The notes under the pieces: generated by a model
The model's database searches: none
Seen by the model: only the letters and a program-made list of their open reading frames with translations
Told to the model about the DNA's origin: nothing
Program-made: the position numbers and the translations under genes
Part shown: positions 8,451-19,510 of the stretch, one piece after another
How the letters are laid out: each line of letters begins with the position of its first letter
Position numbering within the stretch: the first letter of the stretch is position 1
From: Priapulus caudatus
Taxonomy: Eukaryota; Priapulida; Priapulimorpha; Priapulimorphida; Priapulidae
Length of the DNA: 31,095 nt
Direction of reading: 5' to 3'
Assembly: GCF_000485595.1 (NCBI RefSeq)
Contig: NW_014577097.1
Span: 95,857-126,951, forward strand

Positions 8451-11400
8451 CTACCACATAAACCTCTGTTTCACGCTAACATCGGGCCAAGCGAATGGTT
8501 TCTCTAGAAACAGCCGTAGCGTAGCGACATTGACTGCCACGTAAAATGCAAGCTCCATGGACAGCTTCCATGGGCTGAAGGTTCGCATGTGCAAGCGAAA
8601 CATGAGGTAGGGAAGGATGAAGTAGCGGAACTCGAGCAGGCTCTGCGGAACGGTCGCCAGCGAGCAGCACGCCGCGAAGACGAGCTTCCACGGCGGTGTT
8701 CTGCTGCACAGCCGCACGTAGCACGACCAGAGCGCAAACACGTATGCGCCGACCAGGAGATACCTGACGAGCGCGTGCCGCTCGAACACCTTACGCCACA
8801 CGTAGAATGGGTAGTGCCTGTTGTCGGCGAGTAAGTACGGGTGCACGTACGTGAGCCAGTGCACGGCCGGCAGCATAGCCGCGGCAAGACCGAGGGCGAG
8901 GCACGGTCGCCGCCGCAGGCAGCGCACGAAGTGTGCAGCCGTGCGGCGGCCGACGGTGAAGGGGAATGCGAAGACCGTCGAGAACGCGCACAGGTAGAAG
9001 AGCTGGGGGACGTGGAAGCTCGCTCGGTGCGACGACCGGTCGCCGACGACCAGCGAGCCGTTGTACGCGACAAACGCGACGAAGCCGGCAGCGAGGATCG
9101 CGTATGGCCACGCGACGGCGGCGACTTGCCGCGCGATGCCCGCGACGCCTCTCTTCGGGTCGGCGAGGACGCGGCGCATCGCGGCGCGCAGCAGATCGAC
9201 ATACTCTCGCTCGCTCAGCTGCCTGCCGTCGTCGCGCTCCATCGTGCTCCCGCACTGCGCGTAAGCGGTTACCCGTGCGGTGACGGCGCAGCCGCATGCG
9301 AACGCCGCCCACACAATGTTTGTCTGCCGCATCGCCACCGCGCACGCTCCGACCGCAGCGGCCGCCGCGTGGTTGCCATGGAGACTGAGCAGATAGAGCA
9401 GCAGGGCGAAGAACACGGATCCGGCGTCTGTGTAGTAGAGGAACGTGAAGAAGTACAGCACCGGGAACAGCGTGAGATTAATGGCTGCCAGCAGAGCTCT
9501 GTTCGTGGAGAAATCCTGTAAACGAAAGTTGCCTAACATTATGTCCGCATCAGTGATGGCAAAACTACCTCCATCGACTGGAATCAGTAGACATGGTTAG
9601 TCGCTACATTGCAGAAGAAAACATTCCTATTCTATTTCTTAATGATATGGCCACGTCTCTTATCGATTAACTAGTTAATATAGGATACATTCGTTTCAGT
9701 TATCAATTTTTAATAAAGCGCCGCAGAACAACAGGATTTATTCAAAGGCTACAGATCTTACTACACTTGCTACCATTATCACTAGTAACACAACAGAAAT
9801 TACAGCTGCAATTATTACTCATACTGCTATTTGTTTTCGTGTTGCTATTATTACTATCCTACAGATTTTCTTTTACTAGCAGGTCCAAAATGACAAAGTA
9901 CTTTTTATTACCTGTCTACATCCTAATTATAACCACCGTGCTTAATTATGAAGCCAGTTAGATTTTCAACCATTATTGTCGACAAATGGATACACGGAGA
10001 TACTTTTGTCATTCTACTAGAGCTATGCTTCTACCAATGTCAGCTCAAAATACAAGCTCAGACATATACGCTAGTGCCTCCTACTGAGCAAGATTGTGCG
10101 TCATATATATGTACTTGCTAAGCATCACAATATTTAGTTAGTTTATAAAACATTCATTACTGTGAATGAAAAAACATGACTAAATGTAGATGAAAGAGTG
10201 AACTATAGATTAAAACTCATTATACCTTGCTAGTCTGGTAATGGAGTTTCCAAAGAATACACCAAATAACATAGAGGTTTCCCACAGCAAATAGTACGTT
10301 GATAGATCTAAGCCAAAATGGTGTGCAAAACTCCAAGTTGTGAAACTTGAACAACACTGCCAGTGGTTTCAAGAGGCCAACAGAAACCAGGTACAGACCA
10401 GGTAGAGTTGTGATCATTGGGTCCCACTGCAATGTACAAGAACATGTTGATATTTAGGTTTAATTTTACACACCATAGATTGCATATCACAAACTGTAAT
10501 ATCTAATAAAATCATCAAGATTTTAGCCAAGTTATTCAAACAAGGCCTTTTGTGATTTTTGAAGGTACGCCTTTTGCGAGGTACGGTCCGGCATATTAGA
10601 TAGTACCAGGGTACGTTCCGGTATACCGGACCCGTAATTTTGGTAGTTTTGTAAATGTGTTAAACTAATACGGGGTGTTAAACTAGGATTTGGCCGTGTC
10701 GACAGACGTGTCAGTCACAGCGCCAGTACCATTGGCATTGCCATGGCACTCCACTATCGTGACTATGTAACTGGATTGAGCAGGCGACACTGCCTTAGTG
10801 ACAGTTAGTCTTACTCTAACTCTTAGTCTTAGTCTTACTCTTAGTTAGGCTGATAGGGTCTATGTCCCCCAGAGTACTGCCGAAACGTAACTATCTAATA
10901 TGCCGGACCGTACCTCGCCTACTCCAAACCGTACCTCGACTTTCAGCCAATGTCGTAATACATACCGCTTGTCGGCAGGAAACGCGCCGCTTTATGCTCC
11001 CGTTCCTTATTTCCGGTCCGTTCCCGCAAAATATTCGTAACCCTTACCCTGTTACGTTTAACCTCCCGACCCTTTCTACAAGTGTCAGCAAATCTATACG
11101 TTTCCAACCCATTAAGATAGTCATACAAATTTTCCTGTTCCACCACAACACTTGGAGCCATTTTTCAAAAATCTTGCGCGAAAATGCGTGAAAATGTTGT
11201 AAACATTGCGAAAGGAAAACGCATTCCCGATCATCGCGATATTTGCAAAAGGATTGCGCGCATCAGTGTATATAGGTTGAAATTTCTTCTTGGTTTCACA
11301 GTTTCATACTCCAATCCAACTTTATAAAGATATCATACTGGTCTGTATGTATATTTCAAATTTTGCGACATCAGTAGTGGGTGGAACAGGGACAGTCAGG

Positions 11401-12106
11401 GTACGGTAGGGAGTAAGCGAGGTACGGTCCGCCATATCAGATAGTTATCAGGGTACGTTTCCGTATACCGGACCGTACCCAGGGTACGTTCCGGCAGTAC
11501 CCTGGAGGGCATAGACCCTATCAGCCTTGGTTAGACTTAGTTAGCTCCAAGAAACGGTATTGCGACGGTTAGAATACCGTTTATTGACGTTATTGATATA
11601 CGTATATTGACGTTAGTCACACAGCCTAGTCGGGTTAGGGTTAGGGTTAGGGTTTATGGTTCAAGGATAGAGAACATGGGGGCCCCCAATAAAACCAATG
11701 TCATTTACATCAATATAAATATAATATTATAATATATCAATATAATAGGTTAGAGTTACTAGTACTAGTATTACTATTAAACTTATAGCCCAACCAGGCT
11801 GTGCGACGGATTGTCTATACAGTCTATTGTCTATACAGCCTATATTGTCTATACGGATTGTCTTATAACCCTAGCAATACCGTTTCTTGGCGCTAGCTTC
11901 AGTTACTGAGTTAGTCTGACTTAGATTACCTTAGTAAAGTTGCCTTCGCAATATGACTGAGCTTGTGGTATATGAAATATCTCATCCATATACGGTTCTG
12001 GTTGTTCATTATTTATGACAGTCAGAATATATATACTCAAGCCAAAGAAAACTCCTGAGACTTCTAAGAATAACAAATTCGCCCCAGAATACATGGGGGC
12101 AGCCAT
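8451..12106 (-). CDS. ALG10: ALG10, dolichyl-P-Glc:Glc2Man9GlcNAc2-PP-dolichol alpha-1,2-glucosyltransferase
   Basis: Three exons, all joined in phase 0: 11930-12106 (59 codons), 10226-10426 (67 codons) and 8451-9515 (354 codons plus stop), giving 480 aa against about 473 in human. This ER multipass enzyme adds the last glucose to the N-glycan precursor. Exon 1 carries the lumenal PEPYMDEIFHIPQAQSYCEG motif. Exon 2 starts WDPMITTLPGLYLVSVG. Exon 3 has FLYYTDAGSVFF, the LHGNHAAAA and RQTNIVWA stretches, VGDRSSH, YLLADNRHYPFYVW, LLEFRYFILPYLMFRL, and the family C-terminus RFMW. The splice sites GTAATC, GTATAA and two CAG acceptors fit. The start ATG sits in CAAAATGG. Exon 3 is strikingly GC- and Arg/Ala-rich compared with the AT-rich exons 1 and 2, yet the frame is intact. 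A poly(A) signal lies 79 bp after the stop. The gene is head-to-head with TPRKB. Confidence 0.97.
9516..10225 (-). other. ALG10 intron 2
   Basis: GT-AG intron (donor GTATAA, acceptor TTTACAG) of about 710 bp. It is AT-rich; I see no repeat end or nested gene in it. Confidence 0.85.
10563..10645. repeat. Fragment of the GGTACGGTCCGG repeat family
   Basis: It contains GAGGTACGGTCCGGCATATT, AGGGTACGTTCCGG and TATACCGGACC. The same words make up the ends of the element at 10848-11526. Confidence 0.7.
10848..11526. mobile_element. Non-autonomous DNA transposon with GGCTGATAGGGTCTATG inverted ends
   Basis: The left end starts GGCTGATAGGGTCTATG at 10848 and the right end closes with its complement at 11526. 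Similarity between the ends continues inward through CGGACCGTACCTCGC, although the left end lacks a block present on the right. The flanks are TTAGTTA (10841-10847) and TTGGTTA (11527-11533), which could be a mutated 7-bp target duplication. No transposase is encoded. The superfamily is not certain. Confidence 0.7.
11542..11895. mobile_element. Short inverted-repeat element containing TTAGGG repeats
   Basis: Terminal repeats of 22 bp (TAGCTCCAAGAAACGGTATT at 11542; the complement of TAGCGCCAAGAAACGGTATT ends at 11895) enclose 354 bp. Inside are GGGTTAGGGTTAGGGTTAGG (11632-11655) and a stretch (11660-11755) also found near the right edge of the window. It has no coding capacity. A clear target duplication was not found. 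Confidence 0.65.
11632..11655 (+). repeat. Telomere-like (GGGTTA)n
   Basis: Four perfect units of the TTAGGG-type telomeric repeat inside an intronic element. The position between intact exons shows that this is interstitial, not a chromosome end. Confidence 0.85.
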
Positions 12107-12457
12107 TTTGGAAGAACCACACTGTACACATCATAAAACGGAATGTTATAAGCCTAATACAAACTTTACAAAATGATTTAGTGAATACTTTCTGTAGAAA
12201 TTATTCTGATTATTACAATATTTTCCGTTTATTGTAGTTGTTATATAAGCTGCGCTTTTAGAATATTTATTTAGAAACTGAGACCGATATTATTTAGATA
12301 GTAACAAAGTATCCGCAATAATCCATCATCCATAATGTCAGCTCCCGATGAGTTGAATCATATGGTTGAATTTAAATTTTGCCTGGTTTCTTGGTGTTTA
12401 ACTTAATACTGATATTCCTAAATATGTAATGAATTTTACTTTACATTTATAGTCAGC
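12107..12457. promoter_or_regulatory. Shared divergent promoter region of ALG10 and TPRKB
   Basis: 351 bp separate the two start codons, which face away from each other. The interval is AT-rich with no obvious TATA box or CpG-rich block. A TTTATAG just before the TPRKB ATG could be a splice acceptor for a 5'-UTR exon. The regulatory role is inferred from position only. Confidence 0.55.
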
Positions 12458-12598
12458 ATGCAAGAGAAATTTGTTTTGGAACAATTTGATGGAGAGTCTG
12501 TGGCGTTAAGTTTGTTTTCAGACGTAAAAAATTCCCGGGAAATTCGTCAATCAATCGTTGAAGGGAACGTAGAGGCTGGTGTTCTGACAGCAGCATTG
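12458..12598 (+). CDS. TPRKB: TPRKB exon 1 (KEOPS subunit CGI121 homologue)
   Basis: 47 codons from ATG 12458 to a GTAGGC donor at 12599, phase 0. The translated start MQEKFVLEQF and the core LFSDVKNSREIRQSIVEGNV line up without gaps with the first 47 residues of human TPRKB (L-F-x-D-V-K-N ... R ... E-G). The alignment ends exactly where exon 2 at 25256 takes up the family sequence, so the two are one gene separated by a 12.66-kb intron. No other exon of this type is found nearer exon 2. TPRKB binds the kinase PRPK (TP53RK) in the KEOPS complex that makes t6A on tRNAs reading ANN codons. Confidence 0.88.
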
Positions 12599-12769
12599 GT
12601 AGGCATAACATACTACGACTTACTATAGTGTATAGCACATAACACAGTCATGTTACCTCTTAAAGATCGTCCTAAAGATTTTCTTTATCACATTAGTTGA
12701 CAAAATACGGTAATTTCAAGAGGGCGTGCTCTGGAACGAACTAGTTAGTATGGCATTATTTTCAGGGAG

Positions 12770-15300
12770 ACACATGACAAATCCTGCATATCCACACATT
12801 CTGCAAATTCCACAAATTCTGCAAATTCCGCACATTCCACACATGTTACAGTCCTGCATAAGTCAAAGTCAGGTAGTTCTGACAGTAAATCACGGGAGTA
12901 TTTGATCCTGACTTCCGTTAATTAGCACCCTATATTCGTATATACAGTGTCCAGTATACATGGTGTAACTGCGGGTGGTCTCGAGAAAGTATTTGAGCCG
13001 AAAATAAACGACGATATAATGTTGTGTTTACATACTTGTTGACACGTCTTGCTTTGATGATAGTTGGTTGTCGCTCTAAACGCTCTTCAGAGGCTTACGT
13101 TTCTCGTTGTAAAACATACCGACTGATAAATAAAGATTCACTGTGAACTTGAACTTCGATGGCGACTTATTCTCGTGAGACCCCCATTCCTGTAAGTGTA
13201 CTTTGTGGCATGGTAACTTGCATAGACAATGCAGCGTTCTTCCCTATCGTCTGCGCAACTACGGGCGGGCGCGTTTGGAAAAAACTCTCTCCTGTTTCAA
13301 TCCTTGCGCCCCGTTTTAATTACCTCCGCCCCGTTTAAATTCACAACAATAAAAGTTGCCAGCGGGGCGGGAATCGATCGTGCAAAGAATTCTTCCATTC
13401 GACAATGCAGACGGACACTGGCCGGGCGCTGTATTTTTACCTGTGCACCAATTAGCACTGTCACACAATAGCAGCAGGTGCAAACAGTCCAAGCCTGTCC
13501 ACCCAACAATAACTGTACACCGACTCGGCTATCTATATATACAAGAACCCAATATAGCCGTCTTGGTGTGTGAGATTTTGATCGCATTAATCTAGTGGTA
13601 CGGTAAAAAAACAAAACCGCGCCCCCGGACCCGTCCCTATGTTAGTTTATATTTTGGTGAGGGTATTGGGACGAGAACGGGTCATCTGAAATTTCGTGAG
13701 ATTCGTCCATGTCAAATGCATGCGCTGTCGAATGCGGCCCCGCTACGCCGGCTGATTGGCACGACAAAAAAACCCTACCGTCCGCTTCTACCATGCTTTA
13801 CCTTGCTACCTGGCTATGTGTTAATTCATTCAATCGTTATCTCACTTCTAAACAGATATTTTTTTCAAGAAACACCCGCTCAATTTCACTTTAGTAATTA
13901 CGTTTGCCATTTACAATCATAGACCAATCAGAGTGAGGCTTTACAATAGCCCTGGTTCTCGCTTGTATCTGTGGCACTGCAGGTAGGGCTGATAGACTCG
14001 CTCTGTATTGTCTGATTGTTTGTAATGGCGAAACGTAATTTACTAAGTTAATGTAAAAGGTTTCTGAAAACAATCCTTTTAAAGTGAATAACGATTGGAA
14101 AGTGCATGTATACACATATCAGTAGCAAGGTAAAGCCATGTAGAAGGGAAGCGGTAGCTTTCTTTTTTCCCGCGCCAATAGCGCCGAGCAGGCCGGCTTT
14201 CTCAGGCATGCATTTTGCATGCGATCTCACGAAATTTGCAATGAACCCGTTCTGTCCAAATACCATCACCAAAATATAAAAAAGGTTATATGGGACAGAA
14301 TTATTCGGTCTAGTCCGGTGGTTGCCGATTTCAAGCGAATTGTCGCTATAAAAAGAATGTGGCTGCAGTATTTGTTATTTTATATACCGTCACAGCAAAC
14401 ACTCGTGGTAATTTTTTATACTGGAGTAATCTGTAACATGTTCACTAAAAGGAGAAACTATATTTTGCTATATTTTTATGAATTGTGTAGTTATTTATGA
14501 AATGATTTCTTTATTGTAATCAAGAAAAGGGAAGTATATTAGTACATTATCTTATACAGTAATGCATGAATATATTATAAGGTTTACATACATATTTATT
14601 AATTACTTCAATATTAATAACCACAACCAATGCAGTTTTACATGAATTAGATAACACTGGATAAGGTAACAGTGGTAGAGGTGATGGAAAATTAATACGA
14701 ACACTAAATGTTCATAGGAAAAAAACTGTGATTGAATCATCAATATTTAGGTAAACTACTAGGTACAAAAGTAAAGAGTAAGATTGTAATATATATTTAC
14801 ATACATTATTTGTCTTGTAACTAACACAAATTAATTTCCTGAATCTATTATACATCTACAGTTAAAATATTTAAATTGTCTACGTTACGAATCTCCTGAG
14901 AGTTATAGATGTAACCTTACTTTTGTAATTTTTACATTAAAGGTTAGTACTAACGTTACTAAATATATCCTCAAACTCTCACCTGATAATAATGTTATTA
15001 CGTTGGTTAAATTTTCAAAAATCTAGACGATTTGAATTACTGCCGTCAACACTATTTATAGTCTAGTGTTATTTACTGGCGTCTCTCGGTTGCTGTGGTC
15101 GGTGTCATCGTGATTTGTGTATGGTGCACAGAGTGGTGCCCAAACAGTTTCTGTTTTGATTTATGTTAGCTATATAGAATATATAATATAGGAAAAATTA
15201 ATAATATATGTTCATGTGTATTATGTTTGGAAAAATTATAAATAAAACTGCGAAATGCTATTTGTGTTTTTAGCTCATCTGACATAGTCAGATGCAGCTT
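12770..15300 (+). repeat. Tandem duplication, copy 1 (about 2.53 kb)
   Basis: It begins ACACATGACAAATCCTGCAT. Copy 2 starts with the same words immediately after copy 1 ends. Shared landmarks in order: GTATATACAGTGTC, GGTGGTCTCGAGAAAGTATT, TTACGTTTCTCGTTGTAAA, GGGAATCGATCGT, the palindrome, TGTTCATAGG, and GACGATTTGAAT. It encodes no recognisable protein. It may derive from nested transposons; the part near 12846-13170 has an LTR-like look (AATAAA, then TGGCGAC) but this is weak. Confidence 0.92.
13648..14279. repeat. Large imperfect palindrome (foldback), copy 1
   Basis: The left arm (about 13648-13950) begins TATTTTGGTGAGGGTATTGG. The right arm (about 13975-14279) is its complement with substitutions and small indels. 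The arms share ACGAGAACGGGT-like, TTCGTGAGAT, CTACCATGCTTTACCTTGC-like and ATTACGTTTGCCAT-like blocks. The centre near 13962 reads TAGCCCT ... AGGGCT. It looks like a foldback or long-TIR MITE. Confidence 0.85.
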
Positions 15301-17980
15301 ACACATGACAAATCCTGCATATCCACACATTCTGCAAATTCCACAAATTCTGCAAATTCCGCACATTCCACACATGACAGTCCTGCATATGTCAAATCAG
15401 GTAGTCTGACAGTAAATCAGGGAGTATTTGACTCCTGACTCCCGTTAATTTCGCACCCTGATATACGTATATACAGTGTCAGTATACATGGTGTAACTCG
15501 GGTGGTCTCGAGAAAGTATTTGGCGAAATATACGACGATTAATATGTTTGTTTACATCTTGTTGACACAGTTGCTTGATGATAGTTGGTTGGTCGGTCTT
15601 AAAAGCTCTTCAGAGCTTACGTTTCTCGTTGTAAACATACCGACTATAAATAAAGATTACTTGAACTTGAACTTGATGCGACTTATTTCTCGTGAGACCC
15701 CATTCCTGTAGTGTACTTTGGCATGGTAACTTGAATTAGACAATGCAGGGTTCTCCCTACGTTGCGCAAACGGGGCGCGTTTGGGAAAACTCCCCCCTGT
15801 TTCAATCCTTGCGCCCCGTTTAAATTACCTCCGCCCCGTTTAAATTCCACCACAATAAAAGTTTGCCAGCGCGGGAATCGATCGTCAAGAATTCTCATTC
15901 GACCAGGACACCCGGCGCGTGTATTTTTACCGTGCCACGCATGCACTGCACACAATACACAGGTGCAAACAGTCTACCTGTCCCACACCCAACAATAACT
16001 GTACACCGACTCGGCTATCTTATATATACAAGAACCCCAAATACCGTCTGTGGTGTGGTGATGATTTTACGCATTAATTAGTGGTACGGTAAAAAAACAC
16101 GCCCCCCGGACCCCCCTAGTTATGTTTTTATATTTTGGTGAGGGTTATTGGGACAGAACCGGGTGATTCATTGAAAAATTGCGTGAAGATCGCCATTGCG
16201 AAAGTGCGATCGCGGTGCGAATGCGGCCCGTACGGCCGCTGATTGGTCCCTACGAAAAAAAACCTACCGTCGCGCTGCTACATGCGCTTTACCGTGCGCT
16301 ACTGGTATTTGTGTATAACATTCTACTTCATCGTTATTCCATCTTCTTACAATAAGATATTTTTTCAAGAAACCCCGCTTCAATTTCACTTTAGTAATAC
16401 GTTTGCCATATTACAATAATAGGACCAATCAGAGTGAGGCTTACATATAGCCCTGTTCTCGCTTGTATCTGTGGCGCACTGCAGGGAGGGCTGACTAGAC
16501 TCGCTCTGACTTGCGTCTGATTGTATTTGAAATGGGGCGAACGTAATATTACTAAGGTAAATGAAAGCGGGTGTTTCTGAAAAACAATCTTTTTAGAACG
16601 TGAATAACGATGAGTGAATGTAATAACATAATCAGTAGCAAGTAAACCATGTAGAAGGAACCGGATAGGTTGTTTTTCCGCGGCCAATAGCGGCGTTACC
16701 CAGGCCGGCCACTTTCTCGGGCGCCATGCATTTTGCATGCGATCTCACCCGAAAATTTCCCAGATGTAACCCCGTTCCTGCTCCAAACATTCACCTAAAA
16801 ATATTAAAAAGGTTTTATGGGAGCCCAGAATTAGTCCCGGTCTAGTTCCGGTGTGGTTGCCGGATTGTCAAGCGAATTGTCCGCTATAAAAGGAATGTGG
16901 CTTGCAGTATTTGTTATTGTATTTATGACCGTGCACGAGCAAACACCGGGAAGTTTCTGATACTTGGGGAATAATCGATGTAGACATGTTCACTAAAGCG
17001 AAAACCGTTATATTTTTTAGTATGATTTATGATTGGTAGGTTATGTATTGTATAAATTATTTTCCTCTTATTGTAATTCCCTTAAGAAAAGGGGAAGATA
17101 TATAGTACATTATCGGTAGACATTGTTATATTATTGCAATGAAGTTATATTATAGGTTATTGATTCAATACATATGTAGTTAATTACTGTTCAATTATTA
17201 AGTTAACCACAACAAATGCAGTTTTAATGAATGTAGATATACAGCTGGATAAGCGCTAACAGTGGTAGATACTGGCTTGATGGAAAATTAATACGAACAC
17301 TAAATTGTTCATAGGGAAGAAAACGAGGTTGAAGTCGAATCCCAATTATTTAGGGCTAATGGACTACTAGCGTACAAGAAGGTAAGATGTGAGTAAGATT
17401 GAATAGTTTATATTACATACACGCCCATAGTAGTATTATTTGTCTGTAACTAACACAAATTAGATTTCCCTGAATTCTTATATATACATCTACAGTTAAG
17501 ATTTTAAAGTTGGTCTACGTTACGGTAATTCTCGCTGAGATTATTAGATGTAAACCTTCTTTTGTAATTTTACATTAAAGGTTAGTACTAACGTTACTAA
17601 TAATCTCGAAACCTCTCACCTGAATAATAATGTTAGTACGTTGGTTAAATTTTCAAAATCTTTGACGAATTTGAATGACTAGCCTCGTATTAGCACTTAT
17701 TTATAGGTCTAGTGTTTATTTACTGCGTTTTCTCGGGGGTTGCCTGTGGTCGGCTGTGCATTTGTATTTTTGTGTATGTGGTGCACAGGTGTGTGTGAGT
17801 GTGTTGTTCCCAACCATCGTTGTCATTATGTTAGGGCTATTATTAGAATATATAATATAGGAAAAAAATTAATAATATATGTTCAGTGTGTATTATGCTT
17901 TGAAAAATTTTAAGATAAAGCTGTCTGTAAATGCTATTTTGTTTAGGTCTTTTATTTCTGAGATAGTCTAGATTGCTAGC
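15301..17980 (+). repeat. Tandem duplication, copy 2 (about 2.7 kb)
   Basis: It is colinear with copy 1 from ACACATGACAAATCCTGCAT through the palindrome to about 17980, where similarity to copy 1 fades. Differences are dominated by one- to few-base insertions and deletions, many at short homopolymers, and copy 2 is longer overall by such additions. No open frame is shared by the two copies in a way that suggests coding. Confidence 0.9.
16128..16806. repeat. Large imperfect palindrome (foldback), copy 2
   Basis: This is the same structure as 13648-14279 within the second duplication copy, with more small insertions. The outer ends are again TATTTTGGTGAGGG and its complement near 16800. Its presence in both copies shows the foldback predates the duplication. 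Confidence 0.82.
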
Positions 17981-19381
17981 GTAAGCTGGCTGGGGTGGGT
18001 CTTGCTAGGAATCGCGATGATCGTAATCGTCCGTTCGGTCTGTTGGGGTGTGGTGGTGCTGTTGCTGTGGTCGTTCCGTTCAATTTCTCCGAGTTTGCGG
18101 CATTTCAAAATCTTAAGTGGTGGTGTTGTGGGTGTGTCGCTCGATTAGTTTTATTTCTTCGGTTCACGATATTTTGGACGTGGGTGGGGTACATCCGAAA
18201 GACGAGGTTGGATGGGTTGAAGCTGCGGGGGTTAAGTCCCAAAGGTCGGAGAGTTGTAAAGAAGGCGAACCATCCGCCTCCTTAACTTATAGGGTATAAC
18301 GAGAAATGGCAGAATTCGCGCACAATTCTGAAAGCGGCTCGACCTCTAGGCCTCGTGATAGGTTCCCCGTGTTATAGCATCATGGTAGGAAAAGCGCATC
18401 ACTGCCTGCGAAATTGGACGGTCCACAGTGGTTAAAAGGTCAATTTAGGCGAAGAGCATTGTTAAACGTTTCTAGTAAATCACGCGGGAGGTGATTGGAA
18501 TATGAACATTATTTGTTTCCAGGCTGGTGACCCTACCCGATTTTCATGGCTTTTATTAGATATGGCACCATATATTATGTGTCGTGTCCCATTACGTTCA
18601 AAAAGTAGAGTGTTTGCTGGGGGGGACTGATAACTTTTGACCCTCAGAGGGTGATTAAGACATGATATTGTTTACTGTTGGCGGAGAAAGAATTTGACTT
18701 GCGGGGGTTGCCTAGGGTAGAATCGTATTAGCAGTGCTGATGTATGAAGGACCCCTACAATGCGTCCACCTTAGGTGAAAGTTTTTCGAGAGGAAGCTAA
18801 ATTTGCTTATAGATAGGTTTATGCTCCTTAAAGTCGTATAATTTCTATGGGGGCAGTTCTGCTACTGTCCAGCTGTTTACCATGTTAACTTAATTATGCA
18901 CTGGCCAGTGCATGGTTGGTGTGATAGTACGGGTGTAAAAACGTTAGGTTATTTGCTGCGTTAATTAGGTACAGGTGGGCAGCCTCTCTATGGTCAGCCG
19001 GTAGGCTTGCGTAAGGTAAATGGGACGAGGTGCCTACCTATTCCTGCTCTTGAAATAGTTGTTGCTATACCTACGTTCGATGGAAGCTTCCATCTTTAAT
19101 TCTTACAGACATTCAAACGTTAGTCCATTTCGATGGCAACTCTTGCTAGTAACGATCCCAACGAACCATTTTCTGTGGGTGTCAGGGAAGGCTTCTGATG
19201 GACCATTCCCCCAGCTGTTTGAATAACGGCTATCCGTTTTGTCCGTACTTGTACCATTTAAAGGACAAGTGCGCATCTGTCCAGGGTAGCTTGGTCGCTG
19301 GACCAAGCAGCTTTCTAGAGCAATTATTTCAATAATTTTTTACCATCCCGGCTGGCCGCTGCTGGAAACCCCGAGTTAACT
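17981..19381 (+). other. Uncharacterised stretch with decayed coding-like frames
   Basis: Several plus-strand frames of 40-90 residues are broken by stops, for example around 18117-18500 (AEFAHNSESGSTSRPRDRF, then PAKLDGPQWLKGQFRRR). Composition and codon look resemble a degraded retroelement gag or similar, but I recognise no family motif. Single-base insertions like those in duplication copy 2 could also have broken the frames. Confidence 0.35.
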
Positions 19382-19510
19382 AGTAGGTGATGTAACGATA
19401 TACCGGGTGTATATCCGGATTATATTGCCAATATATTTCTGAAACTCGATATATCGCGATACAACTTCCCGGATACTCGATTATTCTACGATACGGTGGT
19501 TAAACAAGAA
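19382..19510. repeat. hAT-like MITE end (GTGATGTAACGATATACC)
   Basis: TAGGTGATGTAACGATATAC, followed by ATATATTT and CGATATATCGCGATAC words, resembles the TAGGGGTGTAACGATA ends of non-autonomous hAT elements. A related but not clearly paired end (complement of TAGGGGTGAGTATTGGC) is at about 21440-21461. Confidence 0.45.

Larger units (their letters stand above)
10427..11929 (-). other. ALG10 intron 1, filled with MITE-like elements
   Basis: GT-AG intron (donor GTAATC, acceptor ATTGCAG) of about 1.5 kb. Almost half of it consists of two adjacent inverted-repeat elements (10848-11526 and 11542-11895), plus a fragment of the first family at 10563-10645. Confidence 0.85.

Noticed and set aside
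8504-9345. Long Arg/Ala/Ser-rich frames on both strands over ALG10 exon 3
   Set aside because: They are shadows of the GC-rich ALG10 exon, which has clear family motifs in its own frame.
12846-13170. Solo LTR in the duplication unit (AATAAA, then TGGCGAC resembling a primer-binding site)
   Set aside because: No clear TG...CA ends, no target duplication and no internal retroelement genes; kept only as a weak possibility.
15166-15375. Cys/Met/Gly-rich minus-strand frame (repeating C-G-I-C-R) as a metallothionein-like gene
   Set aside because: It arises from the TGCAAATTCCACA-type short tandem words at the start of the duplication unit, with no supporting splice or start signals.
15863-15925. 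tRNA-like B box on the minus strand (GATCGATTCCCGC) suggesting a tRNA-derived SINE
   Set aside because: No matching A box at the right distance was found by eye, and no cloverleaf.
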